From assembly GCA_914767715.1 (NCBI GenBank), contig OU612068.1, positions 33,356,001 to 33,420,000 on the forward strand: a stretch of DNA of 64,000 nt, given 5' to 3'. Numbering within the stretch: the stretch's first letter is position 1; the number at the start of each line of letters is the position of its first letter. Below are positions 12,120-24,425 of the stretch, piece by piece. The notes beneath the pieces were generated by a model. It saw only the letters and a list, made by a program, of their open reading frames with translations, did no database searches and was not told the origin of the DNA. Both the position numbers and the translations under genes were made by a program. This DNA comes from Membranipora membranacea (lineage: Eukaryota; Bryozoa; Gymnolaemata; Cheilostomatida; Membraniporidae).

Positions 12120-14818
12120 CTGTGAGAATCTGGTCGCGCAGGATAATCCAAACTCAATGCACTAAAGTGAATTTTCTGTTAATCCTTGTAAGGCACGTGC
12201 TGCGTTCACCCAACTGTCAATGTGTAATAAACAACTACAGCGATCACCACGCTTATATACACACAATAGACAGTTACAATTACTCCAGCTGCCATCTGAT
12301 TGGCCAACGTTCATAGGTGAACCGTGCAGTTTTGTAAAAGCGTCGGCAATGCTTCCCTGCTAATGATAGTATGATTAAATGGTACTTAGCATTTTCTTGA
12401 TGTATCATAATTAATTATGACTACTTAGTGTCGATTAATTTTTTAGGCAACGCTATGATGTTGCGGTAATGGACGGTAATGAGTAACAATATCCTTGATG
12501 TCCACAGAAGAGCGTTGAAGGACGAAGTCTCAAATAAATTCTCTTTAAATGTCTAACCTGAATTCCTGAACAATAAATTTTTTTTACCAAAATAAGATAC
12601 AGCAGTGTTATCTGTGTTGACTAAAAAATACTGGCTCTTTAAACTTTATAATTGCATCAAGTACAGATACACACTAACAGTCCACCTTACAGTAAGTTTA
12701 ATAACAAACTCCAGTCTAAAAATATGACTACTGACAGCTGAGCTGAACATAGTTTTAAAAAGGGTTCATGTAGAATTTAACCAAAGAAACAAGATCATGA
12801 TATAAATCAATACAATGCAATACAATGTTCATCGATTAAACATCTTTGATTTTGGGGAGCTGTCTTCTCAAATGGGGCACCTTTTTGAGGTGAGATGTTT
12901 GATGTCTATCTGCCCCGGGGCCCCCACCCAACAATCGATCATCAGAGGGTTATGCTGTATTTGTAACCTTAACAACAAGATATTTGGCTGACCTTCCTGA
13001 CCTCAACCATGCCATACAACTGATGTCAAGAAGATGATGAGATGGTCTTTGATCTTCAGTACCAAGACATTGATAACAAACCTAGACGGGACACCCTATA
13101 CATCCAGACTGAGGCACCTTATTGTCAGACACTGCATTGTGTAGTAGCAATGATGCTATCATTCATATCAGTCTTGTCCCTACTCTTATATCCAACAGCC
13201 TGCATAAACCTCTGATCCATTAGTATATTGATATATTCTATAAATATAAATGTATATTTATATATATTACTACTTCTATTTTTGTAACAGATTACCGAAA
13301 GTTCGAAACCCAATGCCCGATATGTTTTATTTATATTAACAATATATGTATGTGTCACAAGGGCTTTGTGTTGCGTATAGTCCAACAGGCATCATTGACA
13401 TTCGCATGGTAATTGTCAGTGATTAACAGAAAGTAGCGGAATTGTATGTGGACATAGCCTTGTCCGTGTGACAAGGCTAGGTGTACATGCCAAGATACAA
13501 AGATTATACTGCGATATTAAAACGAAGTGCAAGGAGCGAAGGTAATTGTTACTGAGATCTTGTTGTTTTTTAACTTTATATTAAAACTCAATCCAATACA
13601 CAGTAGACCGTCTATTTCGAGAAATTTTGTGCAGCGAAATATCTTGGATAACATTAGAGCCCGCTAGGAACAGGAGGAAACCTCTTTGATTCTTTTGTAC
13701 TAAGTCAGCTTTAATCTAATTTTAAACAGTAACAGGAAAATTAAAGTAGAACATTCTTTCATAAAAACAATAAGCATAATGATAGAGAGCAAATTAGAGA
13801 TATTAAGTAATGGAGAACTTCCACTCTGCGATAAATATAGTTTGAGAAATGATGAGTTGAGCAGCTGGTAGAATACCATTGTCTCAAGTCGATACTTTCA
13901 TCTCTAAATACCGAGACACGAATTACTAAAAGTAGTCCTCCGGCAGGCGAGGGATTTATGTAGGGAAGTGAATGTATGAGGATAATACCGTCTATTTTTA
14001 AACAAAGCGTTGATTTTCATTCATTCAGTTGAGAGTAGATGCTGTCAAGGAAATGTGCCAGGAAATTTTGTCTATAGAGAGAAGACAGAAGACAGCGAGC
14101 GAAATCTGCTGACCTTTACAATGCGAGTGCAAGTATAAATATATACGAGAAATATCAAAACTTGGACCTGTCTAATCCCCCGCCACAAGTTCCCAAACGG
14201 ATATATGAACCTCACAACCCCAAAAAAATACGGCACAGGTTCTTACTACACTTTGGCCGAGAAATGTGAATGACTTTATTGTAGCCCTTAGAGCTACACT
14301 GCAAGCTGAATAAAGACATGAGTCAGGAGATGAGAGAATATCCCTCACTGATAAGCAGGGCATATCTGTCATGAAAGTCGGCGCTATCAAGAAACTTTAT
14401 TAAAATGATTTATTTTTGAAAGAAAATAATAGCCTACAGTAATGTCGTAATGAAAATAAGAATAATATCTACAAGTATGATTAGATTATAAGACTTATTC
14501 TGCTAACCAGTTTAACGCTCAGATCTGGTTAAATTGATCTGAAATAGATTGAAAAAATTATTGAACTCAAGGATAAATCTGAATGGTGCACTAATACAGG
14601 CAGCTGGGCTGCTGCCTTCTATCAATGAAATATTAGAGTACAAATCTTGAGACAGTATTGATAACATAGATGAATTATATGTCTGCACTTCTGGTAGCAG
14701 AGAGAAAAGATGACAATTAGTCAAGGTAATCGGAAATGAAATTATTGCAATTATAGTAGGTGCTATGAGCACTTAATCATAATCTCATTGGACCAAATCG
14801 TCATCGTCTGCTCTTGTC
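12120..14818. other. Spacer between the two VWA paralogues
   Basis: I found no convincing exon here. A minus-strand frame at 14512-14772 starts 47 bases below the stop of paralogue A and has a hydrophobic start, but it has no splice or homology support. The stretch holds the 3' UTR of paralogue A, the palindrome at 13455-13479 and otherwise AT-rich sequence. Confidence 0.5.
13455..13479. repeat. 25-bp palindrome related to the 6033-6066 element
   Basis: Ten-base arms TAGCCTTGTC and GACAAGGCTA flank five central bases. Read on the minus strand it starts TAGCCTTGTCACACGG, close to TAGCCCTGTTCACACGG of the 34-bp element at 6033. I see no clear target-site duplication around this copy, so insertion is less certain. 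Confidence 0.55.
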
Positions 14819-16478
14819 TCACTCCTCAGACAGTTGTTCACTTTCGCGTACTCTATCTGCTATTTCCAGCATCATGCTGTAGTCTTCAACCTCGAATAAG
14901 TGATTGTCTGTGGGGCGTGAGGCGATAGCCACTAACTCATTGTGATTGATCTGATCACCAATACCTATCACATAGCAGTGCACACCTGTAATATAACACA
15001 TATAATAATGTGATAAATGGTGTGTCTAGCCTATAGGTCCGGCGAAGGTAAGTCATTAGCCTATATGTGCGTACATACATCATAATGTTTATCTTAAGTA
15101 TAGGAAGTGATATTGCCGCATCGGCAGATCGAATTATCGTCTGCCCCTGCATGCTTGAACTCTCTAAGAAACGATCAAATAGGTAACTAGATACAAGTTT
15201 GTGTCTTGGAGAAAAATTACCGGGCAATGCTCACATTCTTTTCCATTATAAACAAGTCATGAAAAAACAATGGCACTATGTAATTTACTGGCCTTGTCTT
15301 TTACAAATATTATGTCACGCGATAAGCCGCACCTAAATAATAACGGTCAAGTCTCACAGCCGCCCATGCAAAAAATTTCATTGCAGCTTCAGCAGCATGA
15401 GGAACTATTCAACATCAGAAGCAGAGATAGACAACCGAATCAAATGCTGTCTGAATGAATGATAAAAATAATCTGACCGGCAGACACAACGTCACATAAC
15501 ACGTTGCGACACCGTGACAACCACACCTACATCTTATTACATAAAAAAGAAGGTATTTACAGACATAAACCGGGCTTGACACGATATTACCGTCTTACGT
15601 AAGCTCATAGACCATTTTTGATGCGTCATCTAGGAGTTTGAAATGCTGTTTTATATATATATATATATATATATAAAAATCACTCAGAACCTTAATCTTG
15701 GTTTAAATGATCCATCAGATTAGAGTGAGAGAGGATATCTGGTGCAGGCAGTGCTTAGCCGGATATTCATTATTCAAAATTACAGACACCTGGTCTCAGA
15801 ATAGTTATAGCCTAGCACTGCACAAAATATTTGTAGGTGGTTCTCTGTCCTTTCATTGCGTTAATTAGTCTGGGCTATAAATAGCTGCAAGATTTATAGA
15901 CTGAATCATTTCAGATATCCCTCTTTAGAAATGCAGATGTAGCTAGCTTTGTTTACAATTATGGTCATTGCCCCTAAATAAAGGGTAAGTGAGGATAATT
16001 TAAGCACAGAATTGATATAGCCCCAAGTAAACTATAAATGTTATAGGTTGCAAAACTGTGTCATCGAAACTGAAAGGTTTAATTGAGAACAGGAATGATA
16101 CTATATGATGTAGTGGGAAAACTAATTTTATTTCCCTCACATTTTGTGGGTGTGAGTCACAATTATTTGAACAACTAAATATGAGGACTGCCATTCTAGA
16201 GGGATTCAGCCCACACTAACCACAACAAAAGGTTTACAGTTGCTTAAACCTCTGTTACTATTGCATTAGCGCAGACAACAAGAGTACACACTGTGATCAC
16301 AGTGGAGTCAATGTCACTACAAGTCACTACAGCCACCCCATCTGCTCTCCTGTGTTATTGACCTCACGTAGATATGCTTATGATGTCACTTATTGAGTAA
16401 TTATTGGTTGACACTCATATTGACACAATCATGTTCTATCGCAGATAGGGACTGCTTTCTGAATGTACATACAATGAA

Positions 16479-16509
<31 letters not shown>

Positions 16510-19500
16510 GGCATTTAACCGCAACGCACTGATGTCATATATTACAGACGTATATATATGTCCTCTCGTTTTAATCAGTGTGTTTGGGAGTTACTCAAAT
16601 ATCTATATTTGGTAGCACATGAATGAAATTTACCGTGAAGTTTTCTGAGGCGAGCCGCTGGCCAGAGCACACCAAATGGCAGCTGTAGTTCATTCTGAGA
16701 CCAGCCGTCAGTAGCGAGTAAGATGACACGAGTGGCATTACCTCTTGAGTGCTTGCTGAATATGCTGTCTGCTAACCATAAAGCCTGAGCAGTTGATGTT
16801 GAAGTTCCATCTACAAGTGAACAAATAGATACAGTTGTATACAAAAGAAGAGCAGACAACTCTGACTGACTTATTTACAAAATCCAGGTTAAGACATGGA
16901 AATAACCTTTGGGCAATTACAAGCGTGTATGTTAGGAGGATTTGTTTGGGAGAAGCTTAATTAGATACCATTCCTTTAAGTGCTATCACAGGTGTTAGAG
17001 GAGGTCACTTTCTTTTAATGAATGGTCTGAAAAAACCTTGGCCAATAATTTCAGATCTTCTGGTCAAGCCTACGCCACTATTGTAATTTATAGGAATTTA
17101 GCCTGATTTTTGTACATTAACCAGAGTGCAGACAGGAAGAGAAAACAAAAAGATACCCTGGGCAGCATATAGAGAATCGCTTTATGAATATATTGATTTT
17201 TGTGTAATTGAGACAAAACTTCCGTTTCAACTGGACTGAGAATTAATTAAGACTTCCAAGTATTTATCAGCGCCTGTTTAATTTATAGGAAGAAATACTG
17301 GCCGTGTTAGAAAACAGAGGCTGTGTGTTTCTCTGGGCCAGAGTTCAGTGAATTAATCAGACCAAACTTCGCCTCCCGGGCCCACAAACCGATAGCCTTT
17401 GACATTGTAACATAGACTTTGAGGTCCGAGATTCGAACAGAGCCAGTGCGAGGTAACAAGTTAGGGGTTATCTGATTTAATCGCATACCAAGCTTTGTTT
17501 TTTTGCGGCCCCAAAACCCTCAACCCCCAGGAGCTGTTCTATTTATAGCACACAATAGCTTCAGAGGAAATGCTAACAGATACGTTCATGTGTAATATAA
17601 AAGGACTGTGTGTTGTGACAAGGGATGTGGTGGCCCTGAGATACACAAAGGATGCATAGCTGGAACATTCAAGGCTATGCATGAGGTGTGCACGACACTG
17701 CACGTAATATCAGTTCATAATCCTGTTTAAGGTCCATCTAGTTTGACCAATTTGCAGATCTCATTTAACAACTGGGTTAATTGAATCAATTCCCATTGAG
17801 AAGAAAACTGCACTGAACTTTACTTGATTTTAGTAAGAGGGCGCTCTCCAAAAAATTATAGGATTTAGTTATTTTCAGACACTTTCCATCTTATTTATGC
17901 AAAATTTTGATTTGATTGAAGGCTTTTCTTAGTATGGTTAGATAGAAAAGGTCCTAATATATCACCTCTAAGTACACAAAGTAGAGGTTAGTAGGTTATG
18001 TTTGTCACATGAACAAATTTCTAAGAAATGCTCAAGAGTTGATGAGCTCAGTTTTGCGAATGAAGATGTGACAAACGGATACATTTCCAGACTAATTAAG
18101 TGTACAAAAATAACATTCTATGTGGTCTTACATCATCTCAAGATAAGAGGTCACAGCTGCAATCTGAGTTAAGTTTGTCACTTCTCTTTTTTATTTAGAC
18201 TATTGTGTTGACTTTGTCCATTTAATTGTTGGTTTGATAGTGTGGGGTGGGCGGTTGAATGTTTCATCTTCATGGTTCTGCCAAGTTTGTTCATGATCAT
18301 AATGGGCATAAATTCAAATTTTTACAGTGAAGAGGTGCAGTGAGATTAACGACTTCTGGGAATTACTCTTCTACCTTCATCATTATAGATGGCTAACTGT
18401 ACGCTCAACTATTGAGAGATTTTAAAAGGGTTGACAGTCGGGTTCAGCTATATAATATAACCCGCAATAGATATCAGCCTGGTCTCCATTTCTGCTTTTT
18501 ACTCTTAGGTGATTTTGAAATGCTCGCATGGATACTACTGTCATTGCTACTGTTACACCAGGCCAGAAAAAGGACAGCAACTTTTTTATTGCTGAGATAC
18601 GCTTTTTTTTTCACCTAGAGACTGCACCTTCGCAGCGTAAATATATTCCCGTAGTTATGAGTATAAGAAGTGTGACAATATGATGGTTTTTGAATACACT
18701 AAAGATTGGACAACTCCATTAGTTTGGGTGTTTTCTGCCTGAATAATTAAGAGTTGAATAAGTAGGATGTTTTCACATTGTAATAAGTTGATCTTACTGT
18801 GATATTCTGTAGACTTGATCTGGTTCATCACTGTCTCTTTGTCCTGAGCTGTAGAGAATTTAAATTCATGCTCTACTTTATCTGGCTCCGAGAAGCTGAT
18901 CATGCCAACTCTTATTTTGTCGTCAGTAAAAGCACTGGCCTCCAGTATGTCAATGAAGTCCTAAAAATAACAATCATGTTATGATTTACGGTAGATAATG
19001 AAAAGTGACCTTATACGACCCTAGGAGAAAGCTTACCGTGTGGGTCACAATCAAAACAAATCAGAGGTCTGCGGAGTGAAAACTGACCAAAGACAAAGTT
19101 ATACTTGGAATGACCATCTTCCTGTGGCGAGTGGACATTCGGGGTAAACAAAAGAAAGGCCGTTGGGAAAATAATCCATTGTCTGGACAATGTTTGAGCC
19201 AAAGGCCAAACTAAACAGTTTCCCATATCACGTGTTGGTCATATCTCGTAAGGAATGCGATCTGGACCCGTTATTGATGCTTTTCAATCTCTGCATGGAA
19301 AAAGTAGCCACAAATAAACATAAAGGGCCTCTGATTTCCTGGAATGTAGTGTACATGCACAAAAAATACCATTATGGTATGTGAAAAATGGCATAAATGG
19401 GAATAAAAGCACTGAGATATGCATGTTCAAACATACAGACGACCATAATCAATACCCAGAATCAACTTAGAACTACGGTATTAACATCAACAATGGTAGG

Positions 19501-20219
19501 TGAGGGGCAATCATAAGAACAGAATGTATAAATGAGGTAATCTCACCGTTAGTACTTTGGTGGCTTTGTTGAAGTTATCCGATCCGACACTAGCACTACT
19601 GTCGAGTAGAATAAGCAGGTCCACAGGTACTCTGTATTCCTCAATCGTCACCCCCTCCTCAGTGTATACAGCTACAAGAGGAAGCTAAGATCAGACGCCA
19701 TTCTAAATAGGTATTAATAGTGGAATAGACACAATATCCGGTGCTACAACTGAGGCAAATTATCAAAGTTGAGAAGACTTAAAAAAGTTTTGTTGCAGCA
19801 ATTCTGATTGATAATAGACAGGCATCCGGTAAACTAACAGCCAGGTTTACAAAACAAAGTATAACCAAGATTTATAATGAAACTCAAAAGTGATTAGACA
19901 AGGTAGATACCGGGAAAATGATTAGACGAGGTAGATACCGGGAAAGGTTGTAAATGAATAACTTACGCTTGATGTGATCATTGAAGAAGTGCTTTCTAAT
20001 GCCGGTAGAGATGAGCTCCACATGTTCGGTACGATTAAAGTGGTCAACATGATCAGCGACCGGCTCTCTCTGCTGCGTCTTGTGTACATATCTGAGAAGG
20101 TTGACCCACCTTGAGAAGCTCAATCTGGTCTCAGATCCGCCGCCGCCGCCATCATCATGAGCCAACAACCCGCTGACAACCAAACCTAAAAGCAATACCA
20201 AAATTTGACCTGATTTCAT
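14819..20219 (-). CDS. Secreted single VWA-domain protein, intact MIDAS (paralogue A)
   Basis: Five minus-strand exons: 19967-20219, 19547-19671, 18798-18960, 16634-16810 and 14819-14985, with donors GTAAGT, GTGAGA, GTAAGA and GTAAAT. The product is 294 residues. A hydrophobic signal peptide (QILVLLLGLVVSGLLA) is followed by a DDGGGGG linker and a charged N-terminal region containing NRT, a possible glycosylation site. The VWA domain runs from about residue 99. It carries all MIDAS elements: D108-S110-S112 in LLDSSASVGS, T187 in STAQAL, and D215 in LLATDG. It ends with the typical strand YVIGIG and a C-terminal helix. Such domains bind protein ligands through Mg2+ outside the cell; the partner here is unknown. 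An in-frame upstream ATG exists at 20399, but only the ATG at 20219 gives a proper signal peptide. Confidence 0.9.
15652..15676. repeat. TA dinucleotide microsatellite
   Basis: A run of alternating T and A lies in the intron between the last two exons of VWA paralogue A. A similar AT run lies at about 16481-16506 in the same intron. Both are ordinary slippage repeats. Confidence 0.85.
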
Positions 20220-20235
20220 GACTGCTGCCTTTGAG

Positions 20236-20301
20236 TGCCTTCCTAGCTGCTTGTCCACTGGTTGCTTGTGCCTTCCTAGCTGCTTGCCCACTGGTTGCTT
20301 G
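20236..20301. repeat. 33-bp tandem duplication just upstream of a start codon
   Basis: Two 33-bp copies, 20236-20268 and 20269-20301, differ at a single base (T or C in the middle). They sit directly upstream, on the minus strand, of the VWA paralogue A start codon at 20219, in its probable 5' leader or core promoter. Because 33 is a multiple of three, the upstream reading frame stays open and shows the repeated peptide KQPV(G/D)KQLGRH. Confidence 0.85.
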
Positions 20302-22305
20302 TGAAGAAATGAAAAAAGAACTAACGTTGATGACAAATATTTATTTTTACACAGCGAGATGCTGGCATACTGGTTATAATTTGACAGTTTGTGATTCAAT
20401 TTTGATGGGTTCTCACGAAAATGATAAAAACAGCTGGTGATAACTCATTGGGTCGGGTTGATTGAGCAGTCAGCATAATCATTATTTCCTCCACCCAGTT
20501 TACTCATACTTGTAAGATGCTGGTATATCGATCTGCCTCATTTTTAGATTTCATAATAATACTTGGCAAAAACAAATTGATGATCAATCCTTCACTTGGC
20601 TAAATTGGTATTTCTCTTTTGCCTTACTAGAAATGTAAGTGCGACTTGATATTTCCTTTAGCATTAAATTTTAGTGCTTAAACAATAGGAATGCAGAGCA
20701 GAGTTGTTACTAAAAACCAATTACTATCATCACTTTTTTAACTCATTTGTTCATCTGATTTTGCCAAATTGAACAAAATTTTATTAACATTTATTGACAA
20801 CTATTTTCATATTTAAAACCATGTCATTGCGAATGTTGAAGAACATCATTTTAAACCTAGCTTATTTTCTGCCAGTGAGAATGTTTGTACAACAAGTCAA
20901 ATCCACTTCCAGTGTAGTTGAAATGATAACAGGAATCCTTATTAAACCTTCCGTTCTGCTGATATTACCTTCATTTTGGTTTCTTTGACGCAAGGACTTG
21001 TATTATTGGTAGTTATCAGGGAGGCTGAGATTGTATGCCATTGTCACCATGCAGTTAGAAATCCTTTAGTTGGTTAATTTCAGGTTAAGTCTAACCATAA
21101 TCATATAATATTATTAAATTATTATACATGTCCATGAGCCTACACATGATATTTGTAACCAAGCGAAATTACGCATTGACGCAGATGCTAAAATCTAAAC
21201 CTACCAAATTTTTGCATCAAGCAATCTAGATTATGTTGACTGTAGATGAAAGTTGTAATAATCAACATTAGTAAGCTAGTGGGGCCGTGAATAGTAGGCA
21301 TAGCCTGTAAGTGACAAAGCGATACGTACTGACACAATATTTTTCAATGTGAAGATAAACTCGTAACTCTGATGATATAGTATGAGATATTTTGGTAAAG
21401 ATCGTAATATGATTAATCAACTCCTATGCTGCAGGATGAGAGTGGCTGCAACTCTGCAAGGTTTAATATCAGCCTTGCAAAGTCATGAAATTATTATTTG
21501 ACAAAGTGTGAACATCGTCATAAGTTAGGGCACCATTAAAAACTAGTCATGAGGCGCATAGCAAGATACTATCTAATGATGTTTCTTTTCCTAGGCAAGG
21601 CTGAGATATGAAGGTGAAATTTGGTGAACTGGTTAGATGTTCTACGCTTACACTGAATCTGACTATCAAGCTAACCCATGCTATCATGCCTTCAATTTCA
21701 TGGAATATTTATTGACTTGCAACGGATGATGGAATATAAGCATCAGTATGTTGTTGATGTGAGCTTCGGAGAACCACAAGGGTTGGTAATATCAACAGCA
21801 ACAACTAAGAGTGCTAGTGACCTGAGGCTCAAGTATGGCCAATCGGCTAGACTTAACAACTAGAGCATTGTGGTATCACCACATAATATCAGAAAGTTTG
21901 TTCAGCTCTCCGACTGAAAACTTTTTCAACATGTAATATTTCTGTGATATGTAATAAATTAATCAATATCACAGATTGAGACAAGAAGTGGGTGGATGAC
22001 TCAATGCAGACAGTCGCTGCATGGGACATTTGCACTCGAGTTGCAAGGCCGTCGTTATAAACATGTCATATAGTAACCTGTCGAGGATAACATTTTGTGT
22101 CATCAGGGTACACACATACAAGGTTCCAGGACAACATGTTTCAACACCGCAAGAAACATGAGCTTTGTCTGATGTGCATAACTGGGTGGTATATCGATGT
22201 TTGTGGGCCTCTTGGTTCTATGATTACAAAACAAGATCATAGTAGTAGTAGCCAGTGATAAGGACTAAAGAGAAGGAATGAAAAGAGATTCATCATCAAT
22301 CCTAC

Positions 22306-22415
22306 AGGCCTTCTTCATGTAGTTGGTGCAAGCCCAGTGGTTGAGTGCCCCAGTGCACAACCACAAGTGCAACCAATCAACCACTGGACTTGCACCAACT
22401 ACATGAAGAAGGCCT
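22306..22415. repeat. Long hairpin, 39-bp arms with one mismatch
   Basis: The arm at 22306-22344 is the reverse complement of 22377-22415 except for one base (C against T in the middle). They are separated by a 32-base loop. Transcribed from either strand this would fold into an almost perfect stem. I see no target-site duplication. It could be a fold-back element or a small-RNA precursor; the sequence alone does not decide. Confidence 0.8.
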
Positions 22416-22919
22416 AGTTATTTAGTGTAATTCAAATCATTCATTGACTTGAGGTTGGCTGCTGAGTTATTATTAAAATCACTCATGAATTTTGCATAGT
22501 TGTATAAAAATAACTGCACAAACAGAGAAGTAGTGTTATAGCTAAGTGGTAGTGAATTATATCACTTGATGGTGGATTTTTAGTTCCTTGTGCCAAGTAG
22601 TTGAAAAACTACCTTACTGAGTTATTCAGTCTTTCTTGCTTTCAACCGGATGTAAGAAATTTTATGATTATTTTGTTTTGGTTACAAATAGCCTTGGAAC
22701 CAGAAATAATACAGAAAGTTACCATGTATAGTAGATCATCACATGAAGTGAGAGCTACATGGTATTTAGTTCTACAGGCTGACGATTGAATCAAGTGTCA
22801 AAAGTAAATCTTTTACAGTTTCTGGCACTATACTCTTATTTTACAAGGGTAATATTAGAACAGCAGGAGTTACACAGGGTATAGAAAGTGCGGAGATATA
22901 GTTGGATTGAATCACAGAG

Positions 22920-23076
22920 AGGTCTACTCCAAAACCTGAGTCTTTGGCCAGCAATGTTCAATGTTGTTGTTGTTTGACTGCCCCCCCCCCCCCTTGAGCC
23001 CTCTCTCTAGCTAGTCTAAGAAAAACTGATGGGGGCAGTCAGACATTGCCACAGACCCAGGTTTTGCAGTAGACCT
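22920..23076. repeat. Imperfect inverted repeat around a poly-C tract
   Basis: The outer arm begins AGGTCTACT(C/G)CAAAACCTG(A/G)GTCT at 22920 and is mirrored at the right end at 23076. The inner parts (GACTGCCCCC and GGGGGCAGTC) also pair. The left arm carries roughly 20 extra bases rich in GTT. The loop includes a run of 13 C at 22981-22993. No target duplication is evident. Probably a decayed fold-back element. Confidence 0.65.
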
Positions 23077-23250
23077 ACTATGGCATGATCATCAATAAAA
23101 AGCTGACTCCTTGCATCTTCCAACAAAGTGATGTATAATCACCTTGGTATCTACTATAATTTTAAGTGAAGGCATTGAATAGTAGCTGTATTGTATAGTT
23201 AGTATGTATGTATAGGCAAAGGTGTAAAATGCCTAGCCTACTCACCAACT

Positions 23251-23606
23251 CTGACCTACTAAGAGTAAGTCTAAGTCTTCATTATAAAGAGAATTATCTC
23301 CTCCAGATTACAGGTGCTGGGACCAATGGTATACTCAAGCCGCTCCCCATCTATACCCTTGCCCGCCTGCATTCCCGCTACTCCTTATATCGAAGAGGCA
23401 GAGGGGGGTCTTTTTACTGCATGTGGGATGTGCAAACACACAGTGGACCTCCGGTATTTTTAGTCCCGTTCCGTAAGGACATAGCTAGGAAGAATGGTGT
23501 GCCAATACCAAATCAAGAAATACAGCCAGCGCCGGGAATTGAACACGGACCTCACAGATCACACAAGCCCTCACCCTTAACCATCAGACCACTCCTGACC
23601 TACTAA
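23251..23606 (-). mobile_element. tRNA-derived SINE with 12-bp TSD
   Basis: The element (23263-23594, minus strand) starts GAGTGGTCTGATGGTTAAGG, an RNA polymerase III A-box-like head. It has a B-box-like GTTCAATTCC at 23535-23544, about 50 bases downstream, as in tRNA genes. It is bracketed by exact 12-bp direct repeats CTGACCTACTAA at 23251-23262 and 23595-23606, proving insertion by target-primed copying. The body is about 260 bp with no evident poly(A) tail, suggesting that it borrows a LINE 3' end. The open reading frame through it is accidental. Confidence 0.85.
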
Positions 23607-24377
23607 CTGAATTGAGTAATCTCCTTGCTATCCCATTGTAACTGTTGCAAGATAAGGTTATAAGTCACAATGCCTGGCCCTGGTGATGCCAACTCCAAGA
23701 TACACTTAAATAAGCCATTAAAATCGTTGCATCTCAAATACATATGAGGTATGTGTCACTCAAATCAGGCTCAAATCGGCTCATCGTTCATCTGGGACTG
23801 CTCTCATGGTAATGGATCAGTCTGTACGCATTGTAATGGCAAATGGAACCTTTGACCTTGGATAGGCCCTGGATAGGCCATATACTCTCAGTCACTATGT
23901 GGGACTCAACACTCCAGCAAGTCAGATGCCACAGGAAGTTGTCATCCTTGTCAGTAGAGCCGGCCACTTAGATCCCTAGGTCAATTCAAGACTTTTTTTT
24001 TTATTTAAAGATCTCCCACACTCTGAGCAATAAGGAGTCTACCCAAGTCCTGTCTGCCACCATTCACACTTATCTTGGGTCAGAAGCATATTCTCACCTC
24101 TAGGCTACTGATAACCACTTGCTTTAAGCCATTTTAAAGTTTGAGCTGAAAGTTTACTCACTTGTGATAATAATGCAAAATGAAATGACCAGGCTAAACT
24201 CATAGTCAGAAATACTGTTGAAAAATACAATATGAAACAGTGTGGTCTGTCCTCAGCGTGATAGATAGGGTTACCGGTGTCTAACTGCTGCTTGCTTCCG
24301 CATTGATACCTTGCTCTGTAATAATATACCATCCCTCATTTATATGAAAACGTACATCTCATGCGTAATTTCTGTAG

Positions 24378-24404
24378 ATGACAACCTGGGATTTGGAGCT
24401 TTGA
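24378..24404 (+). other. Possible upstream ORF in the leader of the large gene
   Basis: An ATG directly after a TTTCTGTAG sequence opens an eight-codon frame (MTTWDLEL) ending in TGA at 24402-24404, 21 bases before the main start. The preceding TAG at 24375-24377 could be the acceptor of a non-coding first exon, in which case this small frame would lie in the mRNA leader. Unverified. Confidence 0.35.
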
Positions 24405-24425
24405 TCAGGCCAAGGATCCACGACC

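Larger units (their letters stand above)
20302..24377. other. Spacer between divergent genes
   Basis: This region separates the divergent 5' ends of VWA paralogue A (minus) and the large coiled-coil gene (plus), so both promoters should lie here. I see no clear TATA box for either gene. Recognisable contents are a long hairpin (22306-22415), an imperfect inverted repeat (22920-23076) with a 13-base C run, and a SINE (23263-23594). Short reading frames elsewhere show no splice or protein support. Confidence 0.55.

Noticed and set aside
14512-14772. 86-residue minus-strand frame with a hydrophobic start just below VWA paralogue A
   Set aside because: It falls in the expected 3' UTR, has no splice signals linking it to the gene and no recognisable domain.
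23530-23594. A tRNA gene on the minus strand
   Set aside because: A and B boxes are present, but it is the head of a SINE with target duplications, and no good acceptor stem is visible.
23208-23606. A 132-codon open reading frame
   Set aside because: It runs antisense through the SINE and across its borders, with no splice or protein support.
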